From Pseudoalteromonas arctica (GTDB lineage: Bacteria > Pseudomonadota > Gammaproteobacteria > Enterobacterales > Alteromonadaceae), in assembly GCF_012927645.1 (NCBI RefSeq), contig NZ_JABBMT010000027.1:1-53844 (forward strand): a stretch of 53,844 bases of DNA. The letters run 5' to 3'. A program made the position numbers and the translations under genes. Positions 35,534-44,781 of the stretch are shown in pieces (position 1 is the stretch's first letter; every line of letters begins with the position of its first letter). The notes under the pieces are model-generated. The model was not told where the DNA came from. It made no database searches and saw only the letters and a program-made list of their open reading frames with translations.

Positions 35534-35548
35534 GGCTTTAGCCGCGAA
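35525..35548. repeat. REP-like element, copy 1
   Basis: GTAGGAGCAGG followed by CTTTAGCCGCGAA. A GTAG head precedes an imperfect palindrome in which GC-A-GGCT pairs with AGCC-GC around TT (one bulged A). Head and palindrome recall the REP sequences of Pseudomonas that are tied to RAYT transposases. Identical copies follow at 35713 and 35901. Confidence 0.8.
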
Positions 35549-35602
35549 AGTGCTAAGTAATATATTCACAAAGAGGTTAAGAGGCGCTGCGCTTAAGAGG
35601 TC

Positions 35603-35651
35603 AAGGTAAGGAGCTAGGTTCTAGAAAAGAGACTAGGAGCTAGGAAAGTAA
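35603..35651. repeat. Degenerate heptamer array in the wzc-rmlB spacer
   Basis: Seven units read AAGGTAA, GGAGCTA, GGTTCTA, GAAAAGA, GACTAGG, AGCTAGG, AAAGTAA. Two adjacent units share CTAGG at 7-base spacing. Confidence 0.55.
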
Positions 35652-35712
35652 AATATTTATTTTTGTTTTCTCATTATCTCTCATTCACTTCTCTTTGTGC
35701 AAAATGGTCTTC

Positions 35713-35736
35713 GTAGGAGCAGGCTTTAGCCGCGAA
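35713..35736. repeat. REP-like element, copy 2
   Basis: This copy is identical to copies 1 and 3 over 24 bases. Similarity to copy 3 extends left through AATGGT and TTC, so the duplicated unit is about 34 bases. Confidence 0.8.
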
Positions 35737-35855
35737 AAAAGTAAAGCTTCACACAGAGAGTACAGAGTTCACAGAGGAAAAAGTTAATGTAGCGGTGGCA
35801 CTAAGCTCGTAGCTCGTGGCTTTTATCCTCAGTTCCCTCGGTGGTAAAGTGGTTT

Positions 35856-35880
35856 GTAGGCTCGGGTTTATCCCGCGCTT
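35856..35880. repeat. REP-like variant
   Basis: GTAGGCTCGGG followed by TTTATCCCGCGCTT: the same GTAG head and GCG tail, but a different stem (CGGG with CCCG). Confidence 0.65.
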
Positions 35881-35900
35881 AAAAAGTAAAAATGGTATTC

Positions 35901-35924
35901 GTAGGAGCAGGCTTTAGCCGCGAA
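35901..35924. repeat. REP-like element, copy 3
   Basis: This copy is identical to copies 1 and 2 over 24 bases, in the same orientation. The three copies are spaced 188 bases apart each time, exactly equal to within a base by start positions 35525, 35713 and 35901. Confidence 0.8.
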
Positions 35925-35939
35925 AGACTTTAACCTCGT

Positions 35940-35967
35940 ACCTAGAACCTAGAATTTAACACCTTAA
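35940..35967. repeat. Heptamer array before rmlB
   Basis: Four units read ACCTAGA, ACCTAGA, ATTTAAC, ACCTTAA. The first two are the GAACCTA heptamer of the iscR spacer in another phase. Confidence 0.7.
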
Positions 35968-36013
35968 TGCCACACAGTAGCTGATAGTAAATTTGATATA
36001 GAAAGGATTGATT

Positions 36014-37201
36014 TTGAAAATTCTCGTTACAGGTGGAGCTGGATTTATTGGCTCTGCAGTCGTTCGTCATATAATTGAAAATACACAAGACTCAGTTGTT
36101 AATTTAGATAAGTTAACTTATGCTGGCAATTTACAGTCCTTGGAATCGATTAAAAGTAGCGACCGTTATTCATTTGAACAAGTAGATATTTGTGATCGCG
36201 CAGAGCTTGACCGTGTGTTTAAGCAGCATACACCAGATGCAATAATGCACTTGGCAGCAGAAAGCCATGTGGATCGTTCAATAACTGGCCCTGCTGAGTT
36301 TATACAAACTAATATTGTTGGTACTTATACCTTATTAGAGGCTGCTCGAGAATATTGGAATACACTAGATACAGATACACCAGCTAAACAAGCTTTCAGA
36401 TTTCATCATATATCGACTGATGAAGTATACGGTGATTTACCGCACCCGAGTGATATTTATAATGATGAATGTTTACTGGTGAATGGTGAATTTAGTAGCG
36501 ATGAATTAAAAATTAAAAATTCAACATCAAGTATTAAAAGTTTACCTCTTTTCACTGAGCAAACCTCTTATGCGCCAAGTAGCCCATACTCGGCAAGTAA
36601 AGCATCAAGTGATCATTTAGTACGCGCTTGGTTACGTACTTATGGCTTCCCTACAATCATAACTAATTGTTCAAATAACTATGGGCCTTACCACTTCCCT
36701 GAAAAACTGATTCCATTAGTCATACTTAACGCGCTTGAAGGTAAAGACTTACCTATTTATGGTAAAGGCGACCAAATTCGTGATTGGCTCTATGTTGAAG
36801 ATCATGCACGTGCTTTATATAAAGTAGTGACTGAAGGTAAAGTGGGCGAAACCTACAATATTGGTGGCCATAATGAAAAACAAAATATTGAAGTGGTGCA
36901 AACCATTTGTGAAATCTTAGATGAACTAGCGTCAAGTGAAGCGAGAGATGTAAAGTGTAAAGATGGAAAACCCTTAACAACTTACTCTTCTCTAATTACA
37001 TACGTAACCGATCGTCCTGGGCATGATCGCCGGTACGCTATCGATTCAAGTAAAATGCAAAAAGAGCTCGGCTGGACCCCTGTAGAAACGTTTGAAACGG
37101 GTCTCCGTAAAACAGTGCAATGGTATTTAGATAATCAAGTTTGGTGTAAAAATGTTCAAGATGGTTCATACCAAAGAGAGAGATTAGGGATAGATAGTTA
37201 A
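36014..37201 (+). CDS. rmlB: dTDP-glucose 4,6-dehydratase RmlB
   Basis: The enzyme turns dTDP-glucose into dTDP-4-keto-6-deoxyglucose. I take the TTG giving [16 protein letters not shown] as start: AAGGA lies six bases upstream and the reading matches the family N-terminus; a TTG six bases earlier is in frame. The product is 395 aa, about 40 longer than usual, with insertions before the active site and near residue 305. NAD motif GGAGFIG, catalytic STDEVYGD and [11 protein letters not shown] (YxxxK) are intact. No rmlC or rmlD is present, so the product should feed an amino sugar and not rhamnose. Confidence 0.93.
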   Translation: MKILVTGGAGFIGSAVVRHIIENTQDSVVNLDKLTYAGNLQSLESIKSSDRYSFEQVDICDRAELDRVFKQHTPDAIMHLAAESHVDRSITGPAEFIQTNIVGTYTLLEAAREYWNTLDTDTPAKQAFRFHHISTDEVYGDLPHPSDIYNDECLLVNGEFSSDELKIKNSTSSIKSLPLFTEQTSYAPSSPYSASKASSDHLVRAWLRTYGFPTIITNCSNNYGPYHFPEKLIPLVILNALEGKDLPIYGKGDQIRDWLYVEDHARALYKVVTEGKVGETYNIGGHNEKQNIEVVQTICEILDELASSEARDVKCKDGKPLTTYSSLITYVTDRPGHDRRYAIDSSKMQKELGWTPVETFETGLRKTVQWYLDNQVWCKNVQDGSYQRERLGIDS

Positions 37202-37243
37202 GTGGTAAGTGGAAAGGGTAATAAATATACACTTAGCACCTAC
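37200..37243. repeat. Heptamer-phased flank before the first four-helix-bundle gene
   Basis: Starting at the rmlB stop, units AAGTGGT, AAGTGGA and AAGGGTA are followed by CACTTAG and CACCTAC (37230-37243). The AAGTG units are roughly complementary to the CACTT units, both here and in the array after the gene (37668-37702). Confidence 0.6.
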
Positions 37244-37260
37244 TTATATTAAGGGGTTGT

Positions 37261-37620
37261 ATGCGCACTCACGAAAATTTAAGAGCTTGGCAATATAGTA
37301 TGGATTTAGTGGAAGCAATTTATAAAGAAACAGCTAGCTATCCAAACGATGAAAGGTTTGGTTTAATTAACCAGTTGCGCAGAGCTGCTGTATCTGTACC
37401 TAGTAACATAGCTGAGGGTGGAGCTAGGGGTAGTGATGCTGAATTTATACGTTTTCTATATATAGCTAGAGGCTCATTAAGTGAAATGCAAACCCAATTA
37501 AAAATTGCTAACCGTCTCGGATTTGCACCATTAAATAAAACAACAGCAGAATTAATAGAAAACACCTTTGCTCAATTGGGTGGGTTAATTAACAGCTTAA
37601 AAGCAAGGAAAGAACAATGA
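37261..37620 (+). CDS. Four-helix-bundle protein (S23/IVP family)
   Basis: The 119-aa protein matches the four-helix-bundle family first known from ORFs in 23S rRNA intervening sequences (S23/IVP) and related to the Avd proteins of diversity-generating retroelements. The family core SVPSNIAEGGARGSDAEF (about 47-64) is present, with amphipathic helices throughout. Function is unknown; relatives form pentamers and bind nucleic acid. It interrupts the rmlB-rmlA pair, in the same direction, and is flanked by heptamer arrays, which suggests insertion. A second member is at 53381. No reverse transcriptase is nearby. Confidence 0.9.
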   Translation: MRTHENLRAWQYSMDLVEAIYKETASYPNDERFGLINQLRRAAVSVPSNIAEGGARGSDAEFIRFLYIARGSLSEMQTQLKIANRLGFAPLNKTTAELIENTFAQLGGLINSLKARKEQ

Positions 37621-37667
37621 TATTTAATAGTAAAGTCGAAATTAAAATAAGTGACTGTATTATACCT

Positions 37668-37702
37668 CACTTAGCATTTAGCACTTAACACTTCATACTT
37701 TA
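37668..37702. repeat. Degenerate heptamer array after the first four-helix-bundle gene
   Basis: Five units read CACTTAG, CATTTAG, CACTTAA, CACTTCA, TACTTTA. Their reverse complement contains TTAAGTG and CTAAGTG, close to TTAAGTG and GTAAGTG on the other side of the gene (37198-37211), so the gene lies between partly inverted arrays. Confidence 0.72.
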
Positions 37703-37715
37703 CAGGTGAAACACT

Positions 37716-38594
37716 ATGAAAGGAATAATATTAGCCGGCGGCTCAGGCACACGCCTTTACCCTATCACTATGGGTGTGTCTAAACAATTATTGCCCATTT
37801 ATGATAAACCTATGGTCTATTATCCGCTGTCAGTTTTAATGTTAGCGGGGATTCGTGAAATATTGATTATTACTACACCTGAAGACCTTGACTCATTTAA
37901 ACGCTTATTAGGTGATGGTTCACAGTTTGGCATTGAGCTTAGTTATACAGTACAGCCTAGCCCTGATGGGTTAGCTCAAGCATTTATTTTAGGTGAAGAC
38001 TTCATTGGTAATGACGATGTTTGTTTAGTTCTAGGTGATAATATTTTTTATGGGCAAGGCTTTACCACTAAGCTAAAACATGCAGTTGAGAATGCAAAAA
38101 ATGGTCAAGGTGCTACTGTTTTTGGTTACCAAGTAAAAGACCCTGAACGTTTTGGTGTTGTAGAGTTCGACCAAAATAAAAAGGCGATTTCTATCGAAGA
38201 AAAACCAACTAAACCCAAATCTCACTTTGCAGTAACAGGGCTTTATTTTTACGACAACTCAGTTATTGAACTGGCAAAAAAAGTTGAGCCATCTCATCGT
38301 GGTGAGTTAGAAATTACCTGCCTTAATGAAATGTATTTAAAGCAAAATAAGCTTAATGTTGAAATGCTAGGCCGTGGTTTTACTTGGTTAGATACTGGCA
38401 CCCATGAAAGCCTGCTTGAAGCAGCGCAATTTGTAGAAACAATTGAACGATGCCAAGGTTATAAAATTGCCTGTTTAGAAGAAATCGCATTTAATAATGG
38501 TTGGCTAACGACAGAAGAGCTGGTTGCAAGAGCTAAACTAATGTCTAAGAATGGTTATGGTCGCTATTTAGCTGATTTATTAAAAAACATATGA
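37716..38594 (+). CDS. rmlA: Glucose-1-phosphate thymidylyltransferase RmlA
   Basis: The 292-aa enzyme makes dTDP-glucose from dTTP and glucose-1-phosphate. It begins [18 protein letters not shown] and includes [10 protein letters not shown] (metal site), [18 protein letters not shown] and [13 protein letters not shown], all standard for RmlA, and has the usual length. It supplies RmlB. It overlaps the flippase gene by four bases (ATGA) and starts a compact gene run that continues to 43489. Confidence 0.95.
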   Translation: MKGIILAGGSGTRLYPITMGVSKQLLPIYDKPMVYYPLSVLMLAGIREILIITTPEDLDSFKRLLGDGSQFGIELSYTVQPSPDGLAQAFILGEDFIGNDDVCLVLGDNIFYGQGFTTKLKHAVENAKNGQGATVFGYQVKDPERFGVVEFDQNKKAISIEEKPTKPKSHFAVTGLYFYDNSVIELAKKVEPSHRGELEITCLNEMYLKQNKLNVEMLGRGFTWLDTGTHESLLEAAQFVETIERCQGYKIACLEEIAFNNGWLTTEELVARAKLMSKNGYGRYLADLLKNI

Positions 38595-40045
38595 AATCCT
38601 CTACAAATGCTTTGAAATGGAGCGCTATTGAGCGATTAGCTACTCAAGCCATTCAATTGATAGTTATGTTATTTCTGGCAAGGTTGTTAGGGCCAAGTGC
38701 ATTCGGTTTAGTGGGTATGTTAGCCGTGTTTATAGCCATAAGCCAGGTTTTCACCGATAGTGGTTTGACGGCTGCTTTGATTCGCTATACTGAACGCAAG
38801 GAAGCGGATTTCTCAACAGCCTTTTACTTTAATATCTTTGTTGGTTTATTTTGTTACTTAATTCTCTTTTTTGCGGCACCTAGTGTCGCTAAATTTTATG
38901 AGCAGCCAGAATTAGTTAATTTAATGAGGGTGCTTGCATTAACTATTGTTATAAATAGTTTTGCAATTGTACAAAGAGCTAAGTTAACTATTGATATGGA
39001 TTTCAAATCACAGGCTAAAGCGTCATTACTCAGCGTTGTTATCAGCAGTGGGGTGGCCTTGTATATGGCTGAACTAGACTACGGTGTGTGGGCTTTGGTA
39101 GGCCAGGCATTATCGAATGCGCTTCTTTTGGTTATCTTATTGAATGTTTTTCATCCTTGGCTGCCAAAAACGGGTTTTAGTAAAAACTCTTTTAATTACT
39201 TATTTGGGTTTGGCTCTAAATTATTAACTGCATCACTCATTGACACTGTATTTAAAAACATTTACCAAATTATAATTGGTAAGCAGTTTAGTGCGACTCA
39301 AGTTGGTTTGTTTACTCAAGCGAATCAATTATCTCTAATGCCTGCAATGACTATGACTACAGTAATACAGCGTGTTACTTACCCCATGCTAAGCAATATT
39401 CAGAATGATGTTAATAAATTTGAAGATACATATCTACTAACATTACGGTTGGCTGCGTTGGTCGTGTTCCCTCTAATGGCGGGGTTGAGCATTTCAGCAG
39501 AGCCATTTATTAATGTGGTACTTGGAGCCAAGTGGTTACCTGCGGCAGAATTACTTACTATTTTGAGTTTGGCTTTTATGCTTTACCCAATTCATGCAAT
39601 AAATTTAAATTTGCTGAAAGTCAAAGGTCGCTCAGATATATTTTTAAAATTAGAGATTATTAAAAAAAGCTTAATAACAGTTATGCTAGTTATTACTATA
39701 CCCCTAGGGGTCAAAGCTATGTGTATTGGCTTATTAATCCATTCGTTCATTGCGTTTTTTATTAATTCTTTTTATACAGGTCAGTTTAGTCGTTTAAAAA
39801 CAACTAAACAGTTGGTCGCATTACTCCCCATTTGGGGTTGTGTAATATTTAGTGGATTACTTACTTATATTTTATTTTGGTATGTGGCAACAAACTATAC
39901 CTCAAACCCAGCCGTTCACTTAGCTATTAACTTAACTGTGATGCCTTTGATTTATATTAGTTTAATTCGTTGGACAGTAAACGATTTATACAAACAAATT
40001 TTACATGTGATTTTTAGAAAAAAGGTTGAATTAAAAAATGGATAA
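38591..40045 (+). CDS. wzx: Polysaccharide flippase, WzxC-like
   Basis: The 484-aa protein has about 14 hydrophobic segments and starts [20 protein letters not shown], with [20 protein letters not shown], typical of the larger Polysacc_synt_3 flippases (WzxC, AmsL type) linked to Wza/Wzc capsules. It is clearly different from the 411-aa flippase at 27695 and should serve the second glycan. It overlaps the following aminotransferase gene by eight bases. Confidence 0.87.
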   Translation: MKSSTNALKWSAIERLATQAIQLIVMLFLARLLGPSAFGLVGMLAVFIAISQVFTDSGLTAALIRYTERKEADFSTAFYFNIFVGLFCYLILFFAAPSVAKFYEQPELVNLMRVLALTIVINSFAIVQRAKLTIDMDFKSQAKASLLSVVISSGVALYMAELDYGVWALVGQALSNALLLVILLNVFHPWLPKTGFSKNSFNYLFGFGSKLLTASLIDTVFKNIYQIIIGKQFSATQVGLFTQANQLSLMPAMTMTTVIQRVTYPMLSNIQNDVNKFEDTYLLTLRLAALVVFPLMAGLSISAEPFINVVLGAKWLPAAELLTILSLAFMLYPIHAINLNLLKVKGRSDIFLKLEIIKKSLITVMLVITIPLGVKAMCIGLLIHSFIAFFINSFYTGQFSRLKTTKQLVALLPIWGCVIFSGLLTYILFWYVATNYTSNPAVHLAINLTVMPLIYISLIRWTVNDLYKQILHVIFRKKVELKNG

Positions 40046-41129
40046 AATAACAGTCACTTCACCACTGTTACCGCCTTTAGATGAATTAACCCCCTATCTT
40101 GAAGATATTTGGCAACGTAAATGGTTAACTAATAGCGGCCATTACCATCAACAGCTTGAAGATGAGCTGTGCAAGTACCTTGATGTACCTTATATAAGTT
40201 TGTTTTCTAACGGGACATTGGCACTTATAACCGCTTTGCAGTCGCTAGAACTGACGGGGGAAGTAATTACAACGCCTTACACATTTGTCGCAACCGCTCA
40301 TGCAATAAAGTGGAATAACCTAACCCCGGTTTTTGTTGATATTGACCCTGCTACATTTAATATCGATCCGGCAAAAATTGAAGTGGCTATAACCGAGAAA
40401 ACTTCGGCTATTTTGCCTGTTCACGTGTATGGTACGCCGTGTAATGATGCTGCAATTGACGCGATTGCTAAAAAACATGGTTTAAAGGTTATTTATGATG
40501 CTGCACATGCGTTTGGTGTTAAAGAGTGCGGACAATCTGTTCTAAACTATGGTGATTTATCTATTTTAAGTTTTCATGCAACCAAGGCCTACTCGACTAT
40601 AGAAGGCGGAGCGGTTGTTTGTAAAACGCTAGAGCAAAAGCAAAGGTTAGATCAATTAAAAAACTTTGGTTTTGAGTCTGAAACACAAATCAGTATGTGT
40701 GGAATGAATGCAAAACTCAACGAACTACAAGCTGCTTTTGGGCTTGTTGCTTTAAACAAAATAGATGAGTCTATAGCTAAACGAAAATCAATTGCCAACT
40801 ATTACGATAAGGCATTTAGTACCACAGCAGGTATTAAAACACTCGATAACCACTCGAGCTTAGAACTTAACTATTCATATTACCCTATTTTAATTGACCA
40901 AGCTGAATTTGGCTTAACCCGTGATGAGCTACTTGAAAAGTTACAGGCAAACAACATTCTTGCCCGGCGTTATTTTTACCCGTTAGTAACCCAGTTTGAG
41001 CTTTATAAGGGGGATGCTAGCAGTACTCCTAATGCTAAATCAATTTCAGAACAAGTGTTGTGTATACCCATTCATAATGCTTTAGCAGAAGAAGAGCAAA
41101 TGAAAGTTATAGAGGTTATTTGTGGTTAA
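40038..41129 (+). CDS. dTDP-4-keto-6-deoxyglucose aminotransferase, VioA-like
   Basis: The 363-aa DegT-family aminotransferase has the PLP lysine at 183 (SFHATKAYSTIEGGAV) and the Asp of VIYDAAHAFG. The His-Ala-Thr-Lys form with EGG resembles enzymes that act on dTDP-4-keto-6-deoxy-hexoses, such as VioA (gives dTDP-Qui4N). With rmlA and rmlB just upstream, no 3,4-isomerase gene, and no rmlC/D, a 4-amino-4,6-dideoxyhexose is the best prediction; Qui4N versus Fuc4N cannot be told from sequence. It begins a four-gene cassette with a GNAT, a PLP enzyme and an ATP-grasp gene, all with overlapping ends. Confidence 0.82.
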   Translation: MDKITVTSPLLPPLDELTPYLEDIWQRKWLTNSGHYHQQLEDELCKYLDVPYISLFSNGTLALITALQSLELTGEVITTPYTFVATAHAIKWNNLTPVFVDIDPATFNIDPAKIEVAITEKTSAILPVHVYGTPCNDAAIDAIAKKHGLKVIYDAAHAFGVKECGQSVLNYGDLSILSFHATKAYSTIEGGAVVCKTLEQKQRLDQLKNFGFESETQISMCGMNAKLNELQAAFGLVALNKIDESIAKRKSIANYYDKAFSTTAGIKTLDNHSSLELNYSYYPILIDQAEFGLTRDELLEKLQANNILARRYFYPLVTQFELYKGDASSTPNAKSISEQVLCIPIHNALAEEEQMKVIEVICG

Positions 41130-41574
41130 TTTATTAAATGAGGGCGACTTTACACCCTTTTTTAAGCTTTTAAACGAAGTTGATGCTGACTTTTCACCTA
41201 CATTGTCATCACGAGTCAACTTAGAGCAATATGCTTTAAAGTTGCTAAAAGTTGCAACTGTTTTTGGAGTATATAAGCAGAACCAGTTGGTGGGTGCAAT
41301 CGCTGTGTATATGAACGATCTAGAGAGTAAAATAGCCTTTTGTCCATTTATTGCTATATTACCAAGCTCTAGGGGCCAGGGGTTAAGTCAACGATTACTT
41401 GAACTTGCTATTGCAGAATTAAAATCTAAGCAATTTAATAGCCTATCACTCACCGTTAGAGCCGATAGCCCCGCTAGTTATTTATATAAAAAAGTGGGGT
41501 TTAAAGTTACTAATGAATTTAATTATGAAAATAGTTGCATTAAAGGTTTAAAAATGGATTTAGAGTTATTATGA
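41122..41574 (+). CDS. GNAT-family N-acetyltransferase (cassette A)
   Basis: The 150-aa protein ends in a GNAT core: IAILPSSRGQGLSQRLLELA is the acetyl-CoA pyrophosphate-binding segment (motif A), followed by SLTVRADSPASYLYKKVGF. The first 60 residues are not characteristic. It probably acylates an amino acid or amino sugar for this glycan. It starts with GTG inside the end of the aminotransferase gene and overlaps the PLP-enzyme gene by four bases. It is a different GNAT subfamily from the one in cassette B at 50525. Confidence 0.8.
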   Translation: MVNLLNEGDFTPFFKLLNEVDADFSPTLSSRVNLEQYALKLLKVATVFGVYKQNQLVGAIAVYMNDLESKIAFCPFIAILPSSRGQGLSQRLLELAIAELKSKQFNSLSLTVRADSPASYLYKKVGFKVTNEFNYENSCIKGLKMDLELL

Positions 41575-42485
41575 GGTTAACAGCAACGCCACTAATAAAA
41601 GTTAACTATTTGGGTGTGAACCTGTTCGTAAAACGAGATGATTTATACCCCATTTCTGGTGGTGGTAATAAAGGTCGTAAAGCGGAATATATTTTAGCTA
41701 AATGCATAGCTGAGGGTTGTAATGCAGTTGTAACCTGTGGTGGTGCACAATCAAACCACGTAAGAGCCACAGCAATACGTTGTAAAGAGTTAGGTATTAT
41801 ATGCACAATAGTGATCCACGCCTCTGAGCCGAGTGAGTCTAATGGTAATCTCAAATTATTGCAGCTGCTTGGTGTCAAAATAGTCTATTGCGAGATGGTT
41901 GATGTTGCAAAAGTAATGGACGCTGAAATGGCAGAGCATGCAAAGCAAGGCTTAAAGCCATATTATATTTGGGGAGGCGGGCATTGTTTAGAAGGTACGC
42001 AAGCATTTTACGATGCTGCATTTGAAGCGCACACACAAGCTAAGCAACACTTTGATTTGGTTTTTCATGCAAGTGGTACTGGTGCAACCCAAGCTGGGTT
42101 ACATGTAGGATTTAAAAAAATAAATTTAGCGACTCAGGTTATTGGTATTAGTGTTGCTCGGCAAAATCCTCGCGGTACAGAGGCGATCACCCACTCTGTT
42201 TTAGAGTTCGTTAATGAAAACGAGTTAGATACTCAACTATCAGAAAATATAATATTTGATGATGAATTTATTGCAGGGGGGTATGAAAAAACTAATCCTG
42301 AGCAGTTAAATGTAATTAAAAGCGTGGCTGAACAGACTGGAATCATACTCGATCCCACATACTCAGGCAAGGGATGGTATGGTATGCAACAGTATATTAA
42401 AAGTGGAAAAGTGAAGCCGGGTAGTAATGTACTTTTTTGGCACACTGGTGGATTATTAAACTTAATGGCGACTAAGCAAATATGA
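41571..42485 (+). CDS. D-cysteine desulfhydrase/ACC deaminase-fold PLP enzyme (cassette A)
   Basis: The 304-aa protein is a fold-type II PLP enzyme: the PLP lysine is Lys34 (GGGNKGRKAEY), the phosphate and substrate loops are CGGAQSNHVRATA, HASGTGATQAG and FWHTGGLLNL. Relatives are D-cysteine desulfhydrase, ACC deaminase and some amino-acid racemases. Inside a glycan locus a catabolic role is unlikely; I infer that it makes or isomerises an amino acid used as an acyl substituent. The paralogue at 49624 has its lysine at the same position. It carries a G6 run at 42276-42281. Confidence 0.82.
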   Translation: MRLTATPLIKVNYLGVNLFVKRDDLYPISGGGNKGRKAEYILAKCIAEGCNAVVTCGGAQSNHVRATAIRCKELGIICTIVIHASEPSESNGNLKLLQLLGVKIVYCEMVDVAKVMDAEMAEHAKQGLKPYYIWGGGHCLEGTQAFYDAAFEAHTQAKQHFDLVFHASGTGATQAGLHVGFKKINLATQVIGISVARQNPRGTEAITHSVLEFVNENELDTQLSENIIFDDEFIAGGYEKTNPEQLNVIKSVAEQTGIILDPTYSGKGWYGMQQYIKSGKVKPGSNVLFWHTGGLLNLMATKQI

Positions 42486-43489
42486 ATATATTATTAACCT
42501 CAGTAGGGCGCAGAAGCTACCTCGTTAACTATTTTAAAGAAGCGCTCAAACCGTTAAACGGTAAAGTATTTGCAGCAAATAGCATAGAAACATATGCCTT
42601 ACAACAAGCGGATGCGTTTACATTAACACCACAAATATACTCGGCTGAATACATAGATTTTTTAATTGACTACTGTATAAAAAATAAAATTACAGTGCTT
42701 ATTTCACTTTTTGATATCGACTTACCTATATTAGCTAAAAACAAACAGCGTTTTAAAGACATTGGCGTTGATGTTATTGTTTCTGACCCCGAAGTGATTG
42801 ATATTTGTAATGACAAGTGGAAAACCTATCAGTTTTTAATTCAGCATAATATTAATACACCGACAACCTATATCTCACTTGCAGAGGCTGTTACAGCTCT
42901 TAATAATACAGAGCTTACATACCCTGTCATTATTAAACCGCGTTGGGGTATGGGCTCAATTGGTATTTATAAAGCCGATAATTTAGAAGAGCTGCAAGTA
43001 CTTTATAAAAAGGTACGAAATGAAATTGAATCTTCCTATTTAAAATTTGAGTCTAGCGCCGATATCGACCAAGCAATATTAATTCAGCAGTGCATTACCA
43101 GTGATGAATACGGTATTGAAGTTGTTAATGACCTACAAAAAAACTACGTAACAACATTTTGCAAGAAAAAGTTGGCTATGCGCTCAGGTGAAACAGATCA
43201 AGCAATCACCATTAAAAATGATAAATTGTCAGTCATTGGTAGGGCGTTGTCATCAGCATTAGGTCATAGTGCAATTCTCGACTCTGATTGTTTGGAAATA
43301 GATGGCGAGTTTTATGTTTTAGAGTTAAATGCGCGCTTTGGTGGACAATATCCATTTTCACATTTAGCGGGTGCAAACATCCCTAAACAAATTGTTGATT
43401 GGTGTTTAGGTTTAAAAACAAACCATGAGTTTACTTCAATCACAGCTAATACCCTGTCTAGTAAAGATATAAAACCAGTGAAGTTATAA
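42482..43489 (+). CDS. ATP-grasp ligase (cassette A)
   Basis: The 335-aa protein has the N-terminal fold of carbamoyl-phosphate-synthase-like ATP-grasp enzymes (ILLTSVGRRSYLVNYF) followed by the ATP-grasp core: ICNDKWKTYQFL, VIIKPRWGMGSIG (phosphate-binding loop) and the metal-binding LELNARFGGQYPFSH. Such enzymes join a carboxylate to an amine through an acyl phosphate. Next to an amino-sugar aminotransferase, the likely reaction is amide formation between an amino acid (or its N-acyl form) and the sugar amine. The paralogue at 51052 is similar along its whole length. Confidence 0.85.
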   Translation: MNILLTSVGRRSYLVNYFKEALKPLNGKVFAANSIETYALQQADAFTLTPQIYSAEYIDFLIDYCIKNKITVLISLFDIDLPILAKNKQRFKDIGVDVIVSDPEVIDICNDKWKTYQFLIQHNINTPTTYISLAEAVTALNNTELTYPVIIKPRWGMGSIGIYKADNLEELQVLYKKVRNEIESSYLKFESSADIDQAILIQQCITSDEYGIEVVNDLQKNYVTTFCKKKLAMRSGETDQAITIKNDKLSVIGRALSSALGHSAILDSDCLEIDGEFYVLELNARFGGQYPFSHLAGANIPKQIVDWCLGLKTNHEFTSITANTLSSKDIKPVKL

Positions 43490-43590
43490 TCTTAAGGTTT
43501 ATTTCGTAAGGAAAGTCTAATAGAAATGTAAGATATTCTTTAGCGTTTATATCTTTATCATTTATGAAAGTATTATTTGGAGTAAATTAA

Positions 43591-44661
43591 GTGTCAAAAG
43601 AGTTGTTCGATATTGATGCATTTAGAAAGCAACCATTACCTAGTGAAGAAGAGGTTATAGCAAAGTGGCAAGGTGGTGTTGAAAAACCAATCGTAAGTGT
43701 GTTGTGTATGACTTTTAACCAAAAAAAATACATTGAAGATGCTTTTCGAGGTTTTTTAATTCAAAAAACTGATTTTGTATTTGAAGTGATCGTGCACGAT
43801 GATGCATCGACAGATGGTACTAGTGATATTGTTAGAGAATATGCAAAACGCTACCCTAAAATTTTTAAACCTGTTATTCAAACAGAAAATCAATATTCTC
43901 AAGGTGAAAAACCAACTCTATTGAGTTCAGCGTACGCTAAAGGTGAATATTACGCATTATGTGAAGGTGATGATTTCTGGATAGATGAGAAAAAATTGCA
44001 ACAGCAATTTGAGTGCTTGAAAGATAACCCTAAAGTTGGATTATGTTTTCATAGTGCAGTAACTATTAACTGTAAAACTACTAGGCAGTTGTTAGGCGGG
44101 AAGTATGGGAACAAAAATAGCCTTATTAATTTAAAAGATATTATTAGCAAGTCTCATGGCCAAATTATGACCGCTAGTATATTGTGTAAAAAAGAAGTTA
44201 TTTCTGAATTTTCGAAATTTGTAAAGGATAGACCATGGTTAACAGTCGGTGATATCTATATTCAGTTTTTTGGTGCAAAAAGAGGCGGTGCCCTTTATTT
44301 AAATAAACCCATGAGCATATATAGGGTGTTCGCTGTTGGTTCTTGGAACTCTGCATTGAGTGAAGGTAAGGAATTTCAGCATGCAAAGGCAAGAGTTAGA
44401 TCTTATAATGACCTAAACATAATCACTGATGGTCAATATAAGGGATGCTTAAATTCAGAAAATAGAAAATGGATCAAAAGATTCCTATTAAATAAAATGT
44501 TTTCTGAAGATAAAAAGACGTTATTACTCAAACAAAATGCTCACTACTTCAATGGTTTTGAATACACTTTGCTACATTGCGTATTAAAATTTAAACCTAT
44601 GTTTATTACTTATAAAATAGTGCTGAAATGCCAGAGAATATTGATAAGGTTTTTTAATTAA
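43591..44661 (+). CDS. Family 2 glycosyltransferase
   Basis: The 356-aa protein is a GT-A fold glycosyltransferase: VSVLCMTFNQKKYIEDAF, the VIVHDDASTDGTSDIV nucleotide site and the EGDDFW metal segment (about 118-123). The first 34 residues form an extra charged N-terminus. It starts with GTG after GGAG. Donor and acceptor are unknown. It is the first glycosyltransferase of the second glycan locus, preceded by a 101-base gap with nothing recognisable. Confidence 0.87.
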   Translation: MSKELFDIDAFRKQPLPSEEEVIAKWQGGVEKPIVSVLCMTFNQKKYIEDAFRGFLIQKTDFVFEVIVHDDASTDGTSDIVREYAKRYPKIFKPVIQTENQYSQGEKPTLLSSAYAKGEYYALCEGDDFWIDEKKLQQQFECLKDNPKVGLCFHSAVTINCKTTRQLLGGKYGNKNSLINLKDIISKSHGQIMTASILCKKEVISEFSKFVKDRPWLTVGDIYIQFFGAKRGGALYLNKPMSIYRVFAVGSWNSALSEGKEFQHAKARVRSYNDLNIITDGQYKGCLNSENRKWIKRFLLNKMFSEDKKTLLLKQNAHYFNGFEYTLLHCVLKFKPMFITYKIVLKCQRILIRFFN

Positions 44662-44781
44662 GCTTTAAGAGCACCATTTTATTATCTTTTATTCTGTTTT
44701 CATAAATCTCTAATGGTAGTTTAATGGGTACTGTTTTAAATGGTAGCTCTATCGAAAAGTGACTAATGGTGGAGGTTTTGA

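Larger units (their letters stand above)
35480..36013. other. Repeat-rich spacer between wzc and rmlB, no gene
   Basis: The longest non-coding stretch of the window holds no supportable open frame. It contains degenerate heptamer arrays (35485-35533, 35603-35651, 35940-35967), three nearly identical REP-like hairpins, a fourth variant, an inverted repeat just after wzc, and ACAGAG units at 9-base spacing (35754-35778). No second ops element was found. Confidence 0.85.

Noticed and set aside
35754..35778. ACAGAG units at 9-base spacing as a further heptamer array
   Set aside because: The period is nine, not seven, and only three units are present.
35789..35800. Second ops element (GTAGCGGTGGCA) before rmlB
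   Set aside because: It shares only part of the core and lacks the GGCGGTAGCGT order needed by RfaH.
37261..37620. Four-helix-bundle protein as Avd of a diversity-generating retroelement
   Set aside because: There is no reverse transcriptase, template/variable repeat pair or target gene in the window; the sequence core fits the S23/IVP branch.
41571..42485. ACC deaminase for plant-hormone modulation
   Set aside because: The marine context, duplication and overlap with sugar-modification genes do not support it; only the fold and PLP motifs match.
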